Source: Lachnospiraceae bacterium (GTDB taxonomy: Bacteria > Bacillota > Clostridia > Lachnospirales > Lachnospiraceae). Taken from it: a stretch of 64,000 nt of DNA. Position 1 is the stretch's first letter. Every line of letters begins with the position of its first letter. The position numbers and the translations under genes are program-made. Under the pieces are notes generated by a model, which saw only the letters and a program-made list of their open reading frames with translations, searched no databases and had not been told where the DNA came from. Below, one piece after another: positions 8,473-15,879 of this stretch. The stretch is taken from assembly GCA_017470935.1 (NCBI GenBank), contig JAFUXG010000021.1, positions 1 to 64,000 on the forward strand, in the 5' to 3' direction.

Positions 8473-9309
8473 ATGGACAAATTAAAGCTTGAACAAACTG
8501 CAAATCAGTTAAGAAAGCACATTATCACTTCCCTGCATGGTGCCAAATGCGGACATCCCGGCGGATCCCTTTCAGCTGCAGATATTGTTACCTATCTGTA
8601 TTATGAGGAGATGAATATTGATCCGGCAGAACCGGATAAGGCAGACAGAGACCGTTTTGTGTTATCAAAGGGACATGCTGCACCGGCTCTTTACGGGGCG
8701 CTTGCCATGAAGGGTTTCTTTCCTCTTGAGGAGCTTTCTAAGCTTCGTAAGACAGGAGAGATGCTTCAGGGACATCCTGATATGAAAAAGACTCCCGGAG
8801 TTGATATGTCATCAGGCTCCTTGGGACAAGGAGTGTCAGTGGCAGTTGGCATGGCTCTTTCTGCTAAGCTATCAGGTGAGGATTACAGGGTATATACACT
8901 TTTAGGTGACGGTGAGATCGAGGAGGGCCAGGTGTGGGAGGCTGCAATGTTTGCAGGCCACAGAAAGCTTGACAATCTTGTGGTAATAGTGGATAACAAT
9001 GATCTTCAGATTGATGGAAGCGTGGCAGATGTATGTTCACCATATCCCATTGCGGATAAGTTCAAGGCATTTAATTTCAATGTGATCACTATAGATGGAC
9101 ATGACTATGATGCTATTGCAGCGGCCTTTCATGAGGCAAGAGAGGCAAAGGGAATGCCCACTGCAATAGTGGCAAGGACGATCAAGGGTAAGGGTGTATC
9201 CTATATGGAGAACGCTGTGGAGTGGCATGGTGCTGCACCTAATGATGAATTGTTCGCTGTGGCTATGGCGGATCTTGAAAAGGAGGGCGAAGCATTATGT
9301 CAGAAGTAA
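8473..9309 (+). CDS. Transketolase, N-terminal subunit
   Basis: 278 residues, corresponding to the thiamine-diphosphate-binding half of transketolase. The motifs are GHPGGSLSAADI, SKGHAAPALYGAL, GSLGQGVSVAVGMAL and the thiamine pyrophosphate signature GDGEIEEGQVWEAAMFA...DNNDLQIDG. The split form is common in Clostridia; the two subunits assemble to move two-carbon units between sugar phosphates in the non-oxidative pentose phosphate pathway, which also produces sedoheptulose 7-phosphate. The next gene, the C-terminal subunit, overlaps by 13 nt, pointing to translational coupling. The start is weakly supported by TAGGAG 7 nt upstream. Confidence 0.93.
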   Translation: MDKLKLEQTANQLRKHIITSLHGAKCGHPGGSLSAADIVTYLYYEEMNIDPAEPDKADRDRFVLSKGHAAPALYGALAMKGFFPLEELSKLRKTGEMLQGHPDMKKTPGVDMSSGSLGQGVSVAVGMALSAKLSGEDYRVYTLLGDGEIEEGQVWEAAMFAGHRKLDNLVVIVDNNDLQIDGSVADVCSPYPIADKFKAFNFNVITIDGHDYDAIAAAFHEAREAKGMPTAIVARTIKGKGVSYMENAVEWHGAAPNDELFAVAMADLEKEGEALCQK

Positions 9310-10235
9310 AGAAGATAGCAACAAGGGAAAGCTATGGCAATACCTTAGTGGAGCTTGGCAGGGAGCATGATAACGTTGTTGTGTTAGATGCTGATCTGGC
9401 AGCAGCTACCAAGACTAATATTTTTAAGAAGGAATTTCCCGAAAGACATATAGACTGCGGAATTGCTGAGTCTAATATGATGGGCGTGGCAGCGGGACTT
9501 TCCCTTACGGGTAAGGTGCCATTTGCAAGCAGCTTTGCAATGTTTGCTGCAGGCCGTGCATTTGAACAGGTGAGAAATACAATAGGCTATCCTAAGCTCA
9601 ATGTTAAGATTGGTGCCACACATGCAGGTATATCTGTAGGTGAGGATGGACCTACACATCAGTGTAATGAGGACATTGCACTTATGAGAACAATCCCTAA
9701 CATGGTAATTATTAACCCTTCGGATGACATAGAGGCGGCTGCTGCAGTAAGAGCTGCTTATGAGCATGTGGGACCTGTATATATGAGATTTGGAAGGCTT
9801 GCCATTCCGGTATTTAATGATACCCCGGATTATAGGTTTGAGCTTGGAAAGGGTGTTACTCTCAGAGAGGGCAAGGATATTACTATTATCGCAACAGGTC
9901 TTGAGGTGTACCATACATTAGAGGCTGCAAGGCTTCTTGAGGCAGATGGGATTGACGCAAGAGTTATCAACATTCATACCATTAAGCCTATTGATAAGGA
10001 TATAATCCTTAAGGCATGCAAGGAGACTAAGAAGATATTCACAGTTGAGGAGCACTCGATAATCGGTGGACTTGGCTCAGCAGTATGTGATGTTGTATGC
10101 GAGGGTGCGCCGACGACTGTATATAAGATTGGAGTAAGAGACCGGTTCTGCGAGTCGGGACCAGCTATAGAGCTTCTTCACAAGTACCAGCTTGATGGAG
10201 AGGGAATATATGCACAGGTGAAGGCTAATATGTAG
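9297..10235 (+). CDS. Transketolase, C-terminal subunit
   Basis: 312 residues covering the pyrimidine-binding and C-terminal domains of transketolase. It has the catalytic-glutamate region (HIDCGIAESNMMGVAAGLS), then GEDGPTHQ and the Rossmann-like C-terminal domain (ITIIATGLEVYHTLEAA, VINIHTIKPID, EEHSIIGGLGSAV). The family name is shared with 1-deoxyxylulose-5-phosphate synthase C-terminal domains, but the partner gene shows it to be transketolase. The ATG at 9297 lies inside the end of the first subunit gene, after AAAAGGAGGGCGAAGC. A terminator follows at 10315. Confidence 0.93.
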   Translation: MSEVKKIATRESYGNTLVELGREHDNVVVLDADLAAATKTNIFKKEFPERHIDCGIAESNMMGVAAGLSLTGKVPFASSFAMFAAGRAFEQVRNTIGYPKLNVKIGATHAGISVGEDGPTHQCNEDIALMRTIPNMVIINPSDDIEAAAAVRAAYEHVGPVYMRFGRLAIPVFNDTPDYRFELGKGVTLREGKDITIIATGLEVYHTLEAARLLEADGIDARVINIHTIKPIDKDIILKACKETKKIFTVEEHSIIGGLGSAVCDVVCEGAPTTVYKIGVRDRFCESGPAIELLHKYQLDGEGIYAQVKANM

Positions 10236-10314
10236 GATGGTGCCATTATTGCTGTATAATCGTGTGATGATATAGTTAGGATGATAGATTAATATATTAA
10301 TTTGTATTATATTG

Positions 10315-10346
10315 AAAACGCAGTTTATTTTTAACTGCGTTTTTGA
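10315..10346 (+). terminator. Terminator after the transketolase operon
   Basis: AAAACGCAGTT-TATTTTT-AACTGCGTTTTT stem with T-run. Confidence 0.85.
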
Positions 10347-10399
10347 TATAATTACTATTAATTTGAAATGATAAAATATGATCGTGGGGGTGAATCAAT

Positions 10400-10843
10400 A
10401 TGACCAACGAAGAGAAGAGATTTTTGGAGCACAGGCCGGTGAACTGTGAGGAATGTGGCGGTAAGATGTTCTACCAGGTGGATGGTGTGTATCAGTGTAC
10501 AGATTGTGGGCATATTGAGCTGGATGATTTCGGAAAGATTAAAGAGTATCTTGCTAAAAATGACGGAGCGTCCATGGTAGAAATAGCTTCAGCCACCGGC
10601 GTGGAGATGAATATAATCCGCATGTTTTTGGAGGATGGGCGTATCCAGATTCCAAAGGGAAGCAAGCTGTTCATTTCCTGCAAGCGCTGTGGGTGTGCGC
10701 TTAGAAGCGGCAGGTACTGTGAGGACTGCATCAGAGAGCTTGGCAATGACTTAAAGGATGCATTTGCTGAGGCACCGGGGCAGAAGGCAGAGCCCGCAAG
10801 GATACCGAGAAGTTCGAATAACAGGATGAGATATTTTAATTGA
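10400..10843 (+). CDS. Zinc-ribbon/HTH protein resembling YvyF (TIGR03826)
   Basis: 147 residues with two zinc ribbons. The first (CEECGGKMFYQVDGVYQCTDCG, residues 16-37) is a CxxC...CxxC pair; the second (CKRCGCALRSGRYCEDC) lies near residues 94-110. Between them is a short helix-turn-helix segment (SMVEIASATGVEMNIIRMFLEDG). This arrangement resembles YvyF/TIGR03826 proteins found near flagellar operons in Firmicutes, whose function is not settled. No flagellar gene is adjacent here. A GGGGG ribosome site precedes the ATG, and a terminator follows. The family name is moderately certain; a nucleic-acid-binding role is inference. Confidence 0.65.
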   Translation: MTNEEKRFLEHRPVNCEECGGKMFYQVDGVYQCTDCGHIELDDFGKIKEYLAKNDGASMVEIASATGVEMNIIRMFLEDGRIQIPKGSKLFISCKRCGCALRSGRYCEDCIRELGNDLKDAFAEAPGQKAEPARIPRSSNNRMRYFN

Positions 10844-10936
10844 TGTTTTAAATGGTTCGTAATGTGGCATGATAGTTTTGGCAATATAAAATTTTAGTAA
10901 ATTAGGCTCTGCCACAACATAAATTATAATAATATT

Positions 10937-10965
10937 AAAGGACGGGAAAAGCTCCCGTCCTTTGT
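10937..10965 (+). terminator. Terminator after the zinc-ribbon gene
   Basis: AAAGGACGGGA-AAAG-CTCCCGTCCTTT stem with flanking A- and T-rich tracts. Confidence 0.8.
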
Positions 10966-10993
10966 GCTGCTGTTATGATAGCTTCGGTTATCT

Positions 10994-11091
10994 CTCAAAG
11001 GTCTATTATATCATAGGTGATATTATAGTTTGCAGAACTAGGTTATGGGTTAAACTCAAAGGTCTATCATATCATAGGTAAAATTATAGTT
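10994..11091. repeat. Two 37-bp direct repeats, 61-bp period
   Basis: CTCAAAGGTCTATTATATCA (first 20 nt) at 10994-11030 and again at 11055-11091; I count three differences in 37 positions. Each unit contains the dyad TATGATATGATA-like core. They lie between two genes and end 15 bp before the nitroreductase stop codon. Confidence 0.7.
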
Positions 11092-11105
11092 ACGCCATCT
11101 TTATA

Positions 11106-11648
11106 TTATATTATCCGTAGCAGATCATCCACAGTCTTTCTCTTAGGAGCCTCGCACTCCTGGTCGGGATAGCCGATGGCAACAAGTGCAGCCACCTTTT
11201 CATTTTCGGGAAGGGAGATTGCCTTGGCTACTGCAGAATCATCGAATATGCCCAGTATTACACTGCCGACTCCCATGTCATGGGCTGCCAGGCAGAAGGT
11301 CTGGATGCCAATGCCTGCGTCGAACATTTCCCAGCGGTCCTCCTTGGAGGTCGTAAAGCTGCCGTCCTTCTCATATCCGCAGCGGTTTGCAATCATGCTC
11401 ACGACAACAAGCTGTGGAGCACCATTTATTATCTCGCAGTTGTGCTCAAAGCCTAAGGTGCAGTTCTTGGCTATATCCTCCTTGACTGCTGCATTTTCAA
11501 CTACATTGTAGCGTGTGATCTGGGTATTCTTCCATGAGGGTGCCATTTTGGCTGCCTCGATGATTGCACTTAAGGTGTCCTGTGACACTTTATCTTCCTT
11601 GAATTTACGTATGCTTCGTCTTGTCCTGATACATTCTAATGCTTCCAT
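11106..11648 (-). CDS. Nitroreductase family FMN-dependent oxidoreductase
   Basis: 180 residues. Belongs to the nitroreductase family: the N-terminus MEALECIRTRRSIRKFKEDKV carries the FMN-contacting RRSIRKF motif, followed by IIEAAKMAPSWKNTQ. The C-terminal half has DAGIGIQTFCLAAHDMGVGSVILG and VAALVAIGYPDQE. Such enzymes use NAD(P)H to reduce nitro compounds, quinones or flavins; the physiological substrate cannot be told from sequence. A strong AGGAGG stands before the ATG. The leader between promoter and gene contains a well-formed nested hairpin (11683-11759), listed separately, so expression may be controlled there. Confidence 0.85.
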   Translation of the reverse strand: MEALECIRTRRSIRKFKEDKVSQDTLSAIIEAAKMAPSWKNTQITRYNVVENAAVKEDIAKNCTLGFEHNCEIINGAPQLVVVSMIANRCGYEKDGSFTTSKEDRWEMFDAGIGIQTFCLAAHDMGVGSVILGIFDDSAVAKAISLPENEKVAALVAIGYPDQECEAPKRKTVDDLLRII

Positions 11649-11682
11649 AGATGTTCGTTCCTCCTTATTTTTGGGATATTAA

Positions 11683-11759
11683 GCTGCCAGGCTGAAAATG
11701 GATCATTTGCCATTGTATAAAAGCACATGGTATTACTGATGTGCTAATGATCTGGCAGC
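11683..11759 (-). promoter_or_regulatory. Nested hairpin in the nitroreductase leader
   Basis: Three stacked stems, in plus-strand order: GCTGCCAG (11683) with CTGGCAGC (11752-11759), GATCATT (11701) with AATGATC (11746-11752), AGCACAT (11722) with ATGTGCT (11739-11745). The 3' arms on the plus strand are contiguous and the 5' arms are separated by bulges of about 10 and 14 nt. It lies in the 5' untranslated region of the minus-strand nitroreductase gene. It matches no riboswitch class I can recall. Confidence 0.6.
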
Positions 11760-11783
11760 AGCTTCGTTAATTGCAATGAAATA

Positions 11784-11792
11784 AGTATAGCA
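11784..11792 (-). promoter_or_regulatory. Predicted extended -10 promoter of the nitroreductase gene
   Basis: Minus-strand TGC-TATACT is a good extended -10 box. No well-spaced -35 box is visible. Transcription from here would include the nested hairpin in the leader. Confidence 0.4.
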
Positions 11793-12008
11793 TATTTTAT
11801 ATTTTAAATAAACAATGGATCGGGTAAAACATTTAATTTTATCATTTATGTAATCTGTATTTGCTTGTACTGGTAGAATGTGTTAAACTTAAAAGGTGTA
11901 TATTAATAATAGTACATTTATTCAATGTACCATTATTAAGCTTTAATATTAAATGTTATAATGCGCAGGAGAGGCGTTTGTTTTGACGAGTAGGAGGACT
12001 TCGTAAGT
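11793..12008 (+). other. AT-rich promoter region of the REC-GGDEF-EAL gene
   Basis: No gene seen. It contains the palindrome AATAATAGTACATT...AATGTACCATTATT (about 11908-11938), which could be an operator or a small stem, and AATGTTATAATGCG (about 11951-11964), which includes a good -10 box. Confidence 0.45.
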
Positions 12009-13691
12009 ATGGACAGAAAAGCAAAATATCAACTGGGAATTAAACGTAAGGTACTGGTGGTTGATGACGAGTATGTAAACCGTCAGATGCTTGGATATAT
12101 TATAAGCCAGCAGTATGATGTATTATATGCGGAGAATGGCAGGGATGCGCTGGAGAAGATACGCGCCACAAGGACGGAGCTGTCCCTGGTGCTGCTTGAT
12201 ATTATGATGCCTGAGATGGACGGATTTGAGCTGATGCAGATTATGAAGGGTGATGATGATCTTAAGTCAATTCCTGTTATTGTCTTAACATCTGAGGAAA
12301 CGGCAGAGGTTAAGAGTCTTAAGCTTGGTGCGGCGGACTTTATCATGAAGCCATATAACAGACCGGAGGTTATTCTTGCAAGGGTAGGAAGGATTGTAGA
12401 GCTTTCTGAAGGCAGAAACCTTATTCAGGATACAGAGCGGGATTCCTTGACAGGGCTGTATAATCAGAACTATTTTTATAAATATGCACGTGAATTGGAT
12501 CATTTTTTCGCAGATTGGGAGATGGATGCTGTTGTTATTGACGTGGATCATTTCCATCTGGTGAATGCTCTTTATGGAAGACCCTTTGGTAATGAGGTGC
12601 TTAAGAGGATAGCAGACACGCTGCGCAGCATACTGTCTGATATTATGGACGGATATGCATGCAGATACGAGGCAGATATGTTCTTTCTCTACTGTACCCA
12701 TTTAGATGATTATGAGGTTGTTAGAAGCAAGATCATGGACGAGCTGGATTCCCTTGCTGATGGCAGGAAAATCAGAGTAAGATTCGGTGTGTATTCTGAT
12801 GTTGACAGATCTCTTTCTGTGGAAGAAAGATTTGACAGGGCAAAGCTTGCAAGCGCACAGATACGGAACAATTATGTTAAGGCAATCTCGTATTATGATG
12901 GCAATACCCATAAGGAGGCATTATTCGCTGAGCGTTTGATTCATGATGTTCATTCTGCAATTGACAATAAGGATCTTGTGGTGTTCTATCAGCCGAAGTA
13001 TGGAATCCTTGGGGAAGAGCCGGTGTTAAGGAGTGCAGAGGCTCTTATCAGATGGAATCATCCTGAGTTAGGCATGATCAATCCCGGCAAGTTTGTTCCT
13101 CTGTTTGAGCAGAATGGATTGATTCAGCTTTTGGATCATTATGTATGGGAAGAGGCTGCAAAGCAGGTCAGAAGGTGGAAGGATGAGAATGGGGTTACAG
13201 TTCCTGTGTCGGTGAATGTATCACGAATGGATATATATGACCCCAGACTGGAAGCAAGACTTTTGGACATACTTGACCGTAATAATCTGGAGCCCTCAGA
13301 CTATATGCTGGAGATAACAGAGTCTGCATATGCAGATGATTCTGACCAGCTGATAGAGGTGGTGGAGAGGCTTCGCGGCAAGGGCTTTAAGGTGGAGATG
13401 GACGATTTCGGATCAGGATATTCATCCCTTAACATGCTCACCATGCTTCCAATAGATGTATTGAAGCTTGATATGCAGTTTGTGAAGAATGTACACACTG
13501 ATGAGAAAAGTCTTAAGCTGATACAGCTTATTATGGATATTGCAGAGTTTATGAATGTTACAGTCATTGCCGAGGGCGTTGAGAACGAGGAGCAGTACAA
13601 GCTCCTTAAGCAGGCGGGCTGTGACATAATACAGGGCTTTTACTTCTCAAAGCCTGTATCGGCAGAGGAGTTTGTGGAGTTTTTTAAGTAA
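12009..13691 (+). CDS. Response regulator with degenerate GGDEF and intact EAL domain
   Basis: 560 residues. The receiver domain (about 12-130) has the acidic pair VVDDE, the phospho-acceptor Asp in LLDIMMPEMDG (Asp64) and the conserved Lys in IMKPYN. A GGDEF-like domain (about 145-285) begins DSLTGLYNQNYF, but the active-site motif is replaced by YEADMF, so cyclase activity is unlikely. The EAL domain (about 300-560) keeps the catalytic set: EALIRW, VNVS, LEITES, DDFGSGYSS, LKLD, AEGVE and the terminal QGFYFSKP. It is thus predicted to be a phosphorylation-controlled c-di-GMP phosphodiesterase. No histidine kinase lies next to it. AGGAGG lies 10 nt upstream of the ATG. Confidence 0.9.
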   Translation: MDRKAKYQLGIKRKVLVVDDEYVNRQMLGYIISQQYDVLYAENGRDALEKIRATRTELSLVLLDIMMPEMDGFELMQIMKGDDDLKSIPVIVLTSEETAEVKSLKLGAADFIMKPYNRPEVILARVGRIVELSEGRNLIQDTERDSLTGLYNQNYFYKYARELDHFFADWEMDAVVIDVDHFHLVNALYGRPFGNEVLKRIADTLRSILSDIMDGYACRYEADMFFLYCTHLDDYEVVRSKIMDELDSLADGRKIRVRFGVYSDVDRSLSVEERFDRAKLASAQIRNNYVKAISYYDGNTHKEALFAERLIHDVHSAIDNKDLVVFYQPKYGILGEEPVLRSAEALIRWNHPELGMINPGKFVPLFEQNGLIQLLDHYVWEEAAKQVRRWKDENGVTVPVSVNVSRMDIYDPRLEARLLDILDRNNLEPSDYMLEITESAYADDSDQLIEVVERLRGKGFKVEMDDFGSGYSSLNMLTMLPIDVLKLDMQFVKNVHTDEKSLKLIQLIMDIAEFMNVTVIAEGVENEEQYKLLKQAGCDIIQGFYFSKPVSAEEFVEFFK

Positions 13692-13785
13692 GATATATGA
13701 TGACATATGCAAATGTATTTTAGGGGATGGATGCTGCGTCAAAGATGTGGGTGGGAAATAATTGTCAAATGTTAGGAGGTATGCT

Positions 13786-14412
13786 ATGGATAAGAAAACT
13801 ATTAACAAACTGACTTATGGTTTATTTGTGCTTACAGCTAATGAGGGTGACAAAGACAATGGATGTATTACCAATACGGGAATTCAGGTGACAACTGATC
13901 CGAATAGAATTTGCTTTGCGGTCAATAAAGCGAATTATACTCATGATATGGTTGCGAGGACAAGAAAATTTACACTGTCAATTATTTCACAGGAAGCAGA
14001 CTTTGAATTATTTAAGCATTTTGGCTTTCAATCCGGAAGAGATGTGGACAAATTCTCTGATTTTAAATACTGTACCCATGGAAGTAATGGAATATATTAT
14101 ATTACAAAAGGCACAAATGGATATATATCAGGGCAGATAGAGCAGATCATAGACATGGGAAGCCATTCCCTGTTTATTGCTTCGGTAACGGATATGGAGA
14201 TGCTTTCAGAAGCCATATCTATGGATTACGGATATTATCATGCGAATGTTAAGCCTAAGCCGGAGGCTGTTGGAACAGCACCGGATGGACAGACTATCTG
14301 GAGATGTACAATATGTGGATATGAGTATATTGGAGAAGATTTGCCGGATGATTTTATATGTCCGTTGTGTAAACATCCTGCTTCGGATTTTGAAAAGGTT
14401 GTTAAAAGCTGA
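13786..14412 (+). CDS. Flavin reductase with C-terminal rubredoxin domain
   Basis: 208 residues. Residues 1-155 form a flavin reductase-like FMN domain (TYGLFVLTANEGDKDNGCITNTGIQVTTDP, then NYTHDMVARTRKFTLSII). Residues 165-208 form a rubredoxin domain with two knuckles, CTICGY and CPLCKH, that bind one iron. This is the arrangement of high-molecular-weight rubredoxins (Hrb) of acetogens and Clostridia, which pass electrons from NADH to flavodiiron proteins for oxygen or NO removal. No flavodiiron gene is adjacent. ATG at 13786 is chosen because AGGAGG lies 7 nt upstream; the open frame extends 24 nt further. A terminator follows. Confidence 0.9.
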   Translation: MDKKTINKLTYGLFVLTANEGDKDNGCITNTGIQVTTDPNRICFAVNKANYTHDMVARTRKFTLSIISQEADFELFKHFGFQSGRDVDKFSDFKYCTHGSNGIYYITKGTNGYISGQIEQIIDMGSHSLFIASVTDMEMLSEAISMDYGYYHANVKPKPEAVGTAPDGQTIWRCTICGYEYIGEDLPDDFICPLCKHPASDFEKVVKS

Positions 14413-14457
14413 TAATATATGTTTAGATTAATTTTTATATGTTAGATTGAGAGTTCA

Positions 14458-14506
14458 CAGGGCTGTCATGGCTGATATGCATATTGGCTAATGGCAGCCC
14501 TGTTTG
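14458..14506 (+). terminator. Terminator-like stem after the flavin reductase gene
   Basis: CAGGGCTGTCAT...ATGGCAGCCCTG with a large inner loop and a short T-rich tail. Confidence 0.55.
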
Positions 14507-14563
14507 GTTGGTGAGATGTAAATTGGTAATTTAAAGGTTGTTATTTATGAATGGTTTAGCGGG

Positions 14564-14872
14564 TCACGAGCCGCGTGTCAAGGATCCTTTGTAGCTTCTG
14601 ATGCCACCAACACAATTGATGACCTGATAGTTCATGCCCGACAGAAGTCTTGCTGCCTGCATGCTGGAACCGCCGGTATCACAATATACAATGAGGGTTC
14701 TGGATTTTGGCAGAGTTACCTGTCCGGATCTGATCTTCTCAAGGGGCAGGTTGACAGCCATGGGAATGTGTCCCCGGTTAAAGCGCTCAGGTTCACGTAT
14801 ATCAACTATTATGGCATCTCTTGAAAGAGATGTGTTCACAATATTTCTTATATTTATATTCTCAAATGTCAT
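14564..14872 (-). CDS. Rhodanese-like domain protein
   Basis: About 102 residues, a single rhodanese domain. DAIIVDIREPERFNRGHIPMAVNLP is the family N-terminal block and the active-site loop is YCDTGGSS with the catalytic Cys. Such small proteins transfer or bind sulfur (persulfide) or act as sulfur relays; partner unknown. ATG at 14872 (MTFENINIR) is the first ATG; an upstream TTG is possible. The ribosome site is weak. The gene is single, opposite in direction to its neighbours. Confidence 0.8.
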   Translation of the reverse strand: MTFENINIRNIVNTSLSRDAIIVDIREPERFNRGHIPMAVNLPLEKIRSGQVTLPKSRTLIVYCDTGGSSMQAARLLSGMNYQVINCVGGIRSYKGSLTRGS

Positions 14873-15012
14873 TATATTTCCGACCAAATTTACTTATTAT
14901 TATAATATGCGTACTTATTAGGAGAAGTGAGAATTTTCATGTGTTGTTTATATTGTCTGAATAGGCAGGTAATGTAATTATACTAGCGTTCACAAAAACT
15001 TCACAAAAATTA

Positions 15013-15039
15013 TTAGCACTCACCCTTGACGAGTGCTAA
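15013..15039 (+). promoter_or_regulatory. CIRCE operator (HrcA binding site)
   Basis: TTAGCACTC, 9-nt spacer, GAGTGCTAA: a perfect match to the CIRCE consensus bound by the heat-shock repressor HrcA. It overlaps the -35 box of the hsp20 promoter. Confidence 0.97.
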
Positions 15040-15054
15040 TAATTGTGTTATAAC
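15026..15054 (+). promoter_or_regulatory. hsp20 promoter overlapping CIRCE
   Basis: TTGACG (15026-15031), 17-nt spacer, TATAAC (15049-15054). The -35 box starts inside the CIRCE spacer, so bound HrcA would block RNA polymerase. Confidence 0.75.
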
Positions 15055-15237
15055 ATAATCAGAAACAAAAAAGAGGAGTTAAAAATCCAAATTGATGTTT
15101 CTGTCACGTATAAACCAGCTACAGCTACACAGAATATATAGTATGTTGAATCGGAGGCAGCATTTAATCTAATGTTAATCTGATGGGAACAATATTCTGA
15201 ATAACTGCGAAATATAAAAGAAAAGGAGAGATGACTT
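15055..15237 (+). other. Long hsp20 leader
   Basis: About 180 nt of untranslated leader between the predicted promoter and the hsp20 ATG. No gene and no strong hairpin was seen. Confidence 0.4.
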
Positions 15238-15708
15238 ATGATGGTACCTAGTATTTTTGGAGAGAACTTATTTGATGATTTCTTTGATGACTTTTTTGAC
15301 TGGCCTGCATATGACAAGCAGATGAAGGATGCGCAGAAGAAGCTTTATGGCCGTCGCGCTGACAACATGATGAAAACTGATGTCAGGGATCATGATGACC
15401 ATTATGAGATTGATGTGGATCTTCCTGGATTTAAGAAGGAAGAGCTTTCCTTAGAGCTTACTGACGGCTATCTGACAATTAAGGCAGCCAAGGGCCTTGA
15501 CAAGGATGAGAAGGAGAAGAAGACAGGCAAGTATATCCGCCGTGAGCGTTATATGGGCAGCATGACCAGGTCCTTCTATGTAGGTGATACGATCACTCAG
15601 GAGGATGTTAAGGCAGAGTATAAGAACGGTGTGCTTAAGCTTTCGCTTCCAAAGCCTGATCCAAACAAGAAGGTGGAGAAGACCAACTATATTGCCATTG
15701 AGGGATAA
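15238..15708 (+). CDS. Hsp20 family small heat-shock protein
   Basis: 156 residues. The alpha-crystallin domain spans about residues 45-150: MMKTDVRDHDDHYEIDVDLPGFKKEEL, then LELTDGYLTIKAA, and the closing ADYKNGVLKLSLPKP-like strand (here AEYKNGVLKLSLPKPDP). The N-terminus is rich in Phe and Asp (LFDDFFDDFFDW), typical for substrate binding. These are ATP-independent holdases that prevent aggregation of unfolded proteins. AGGAG stands before the ATG. A single gene with its own CIRCE-controlled promoter and terminator, thus expected to be induced by heat through loss of HrcA. Confidence 0.95.
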   Translation: MMVPSIFGENLFDDFFDDFFDWPAYDKQMKDAQKKLYGRRADNMMKTDVRDHDDHYEIDVDLPGFKKEELSLELTDGYLTIKAAKGLDKDEKEKKTGKYIRRERYMGSMTRSFYVGDTITQEDVKAEYKNGVLKLSLPKPDPNKKVEKTNYIAIEG

Positions 15709-15784
15709 CATATTAAGTTGGGATTCAGTATAGAAGTTGAATCTTTGGTGATAAAAAAGAAAGTATATTAATATGATGTTGAAG

Positions 15785-15816
15785 AAGAGCATGAGCAAAA
15801 ATCATGCTCTTTTTCT
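15785..15816 (+). terminator. Terminator after hsp20
   Basis: AAGAGCATGA-GCAAAAA-TCATGCTCTTTTT stem with T-run. Confidence 0.85.
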
Positions 15817-15879
15817 TGTCATTTTAAAGTTTATATAGTAGAATAATACTGTCTTTTTATGATTGGAGGGTTTACTGTA

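Noticed and set aside
8473..10235. 1-deoxyxylulose-5-phosphate synthase
   Set aside because: The two-gene split with GHPGGSLSAAD and GDGEIEEGQVWEAAM is that of transketolase; DXS is a single protein with different motifs.
10994..11091. CRISPR-like direct repeats
   Set aside because: Only two imperfect units, no further spacers and no cas genes in the window.
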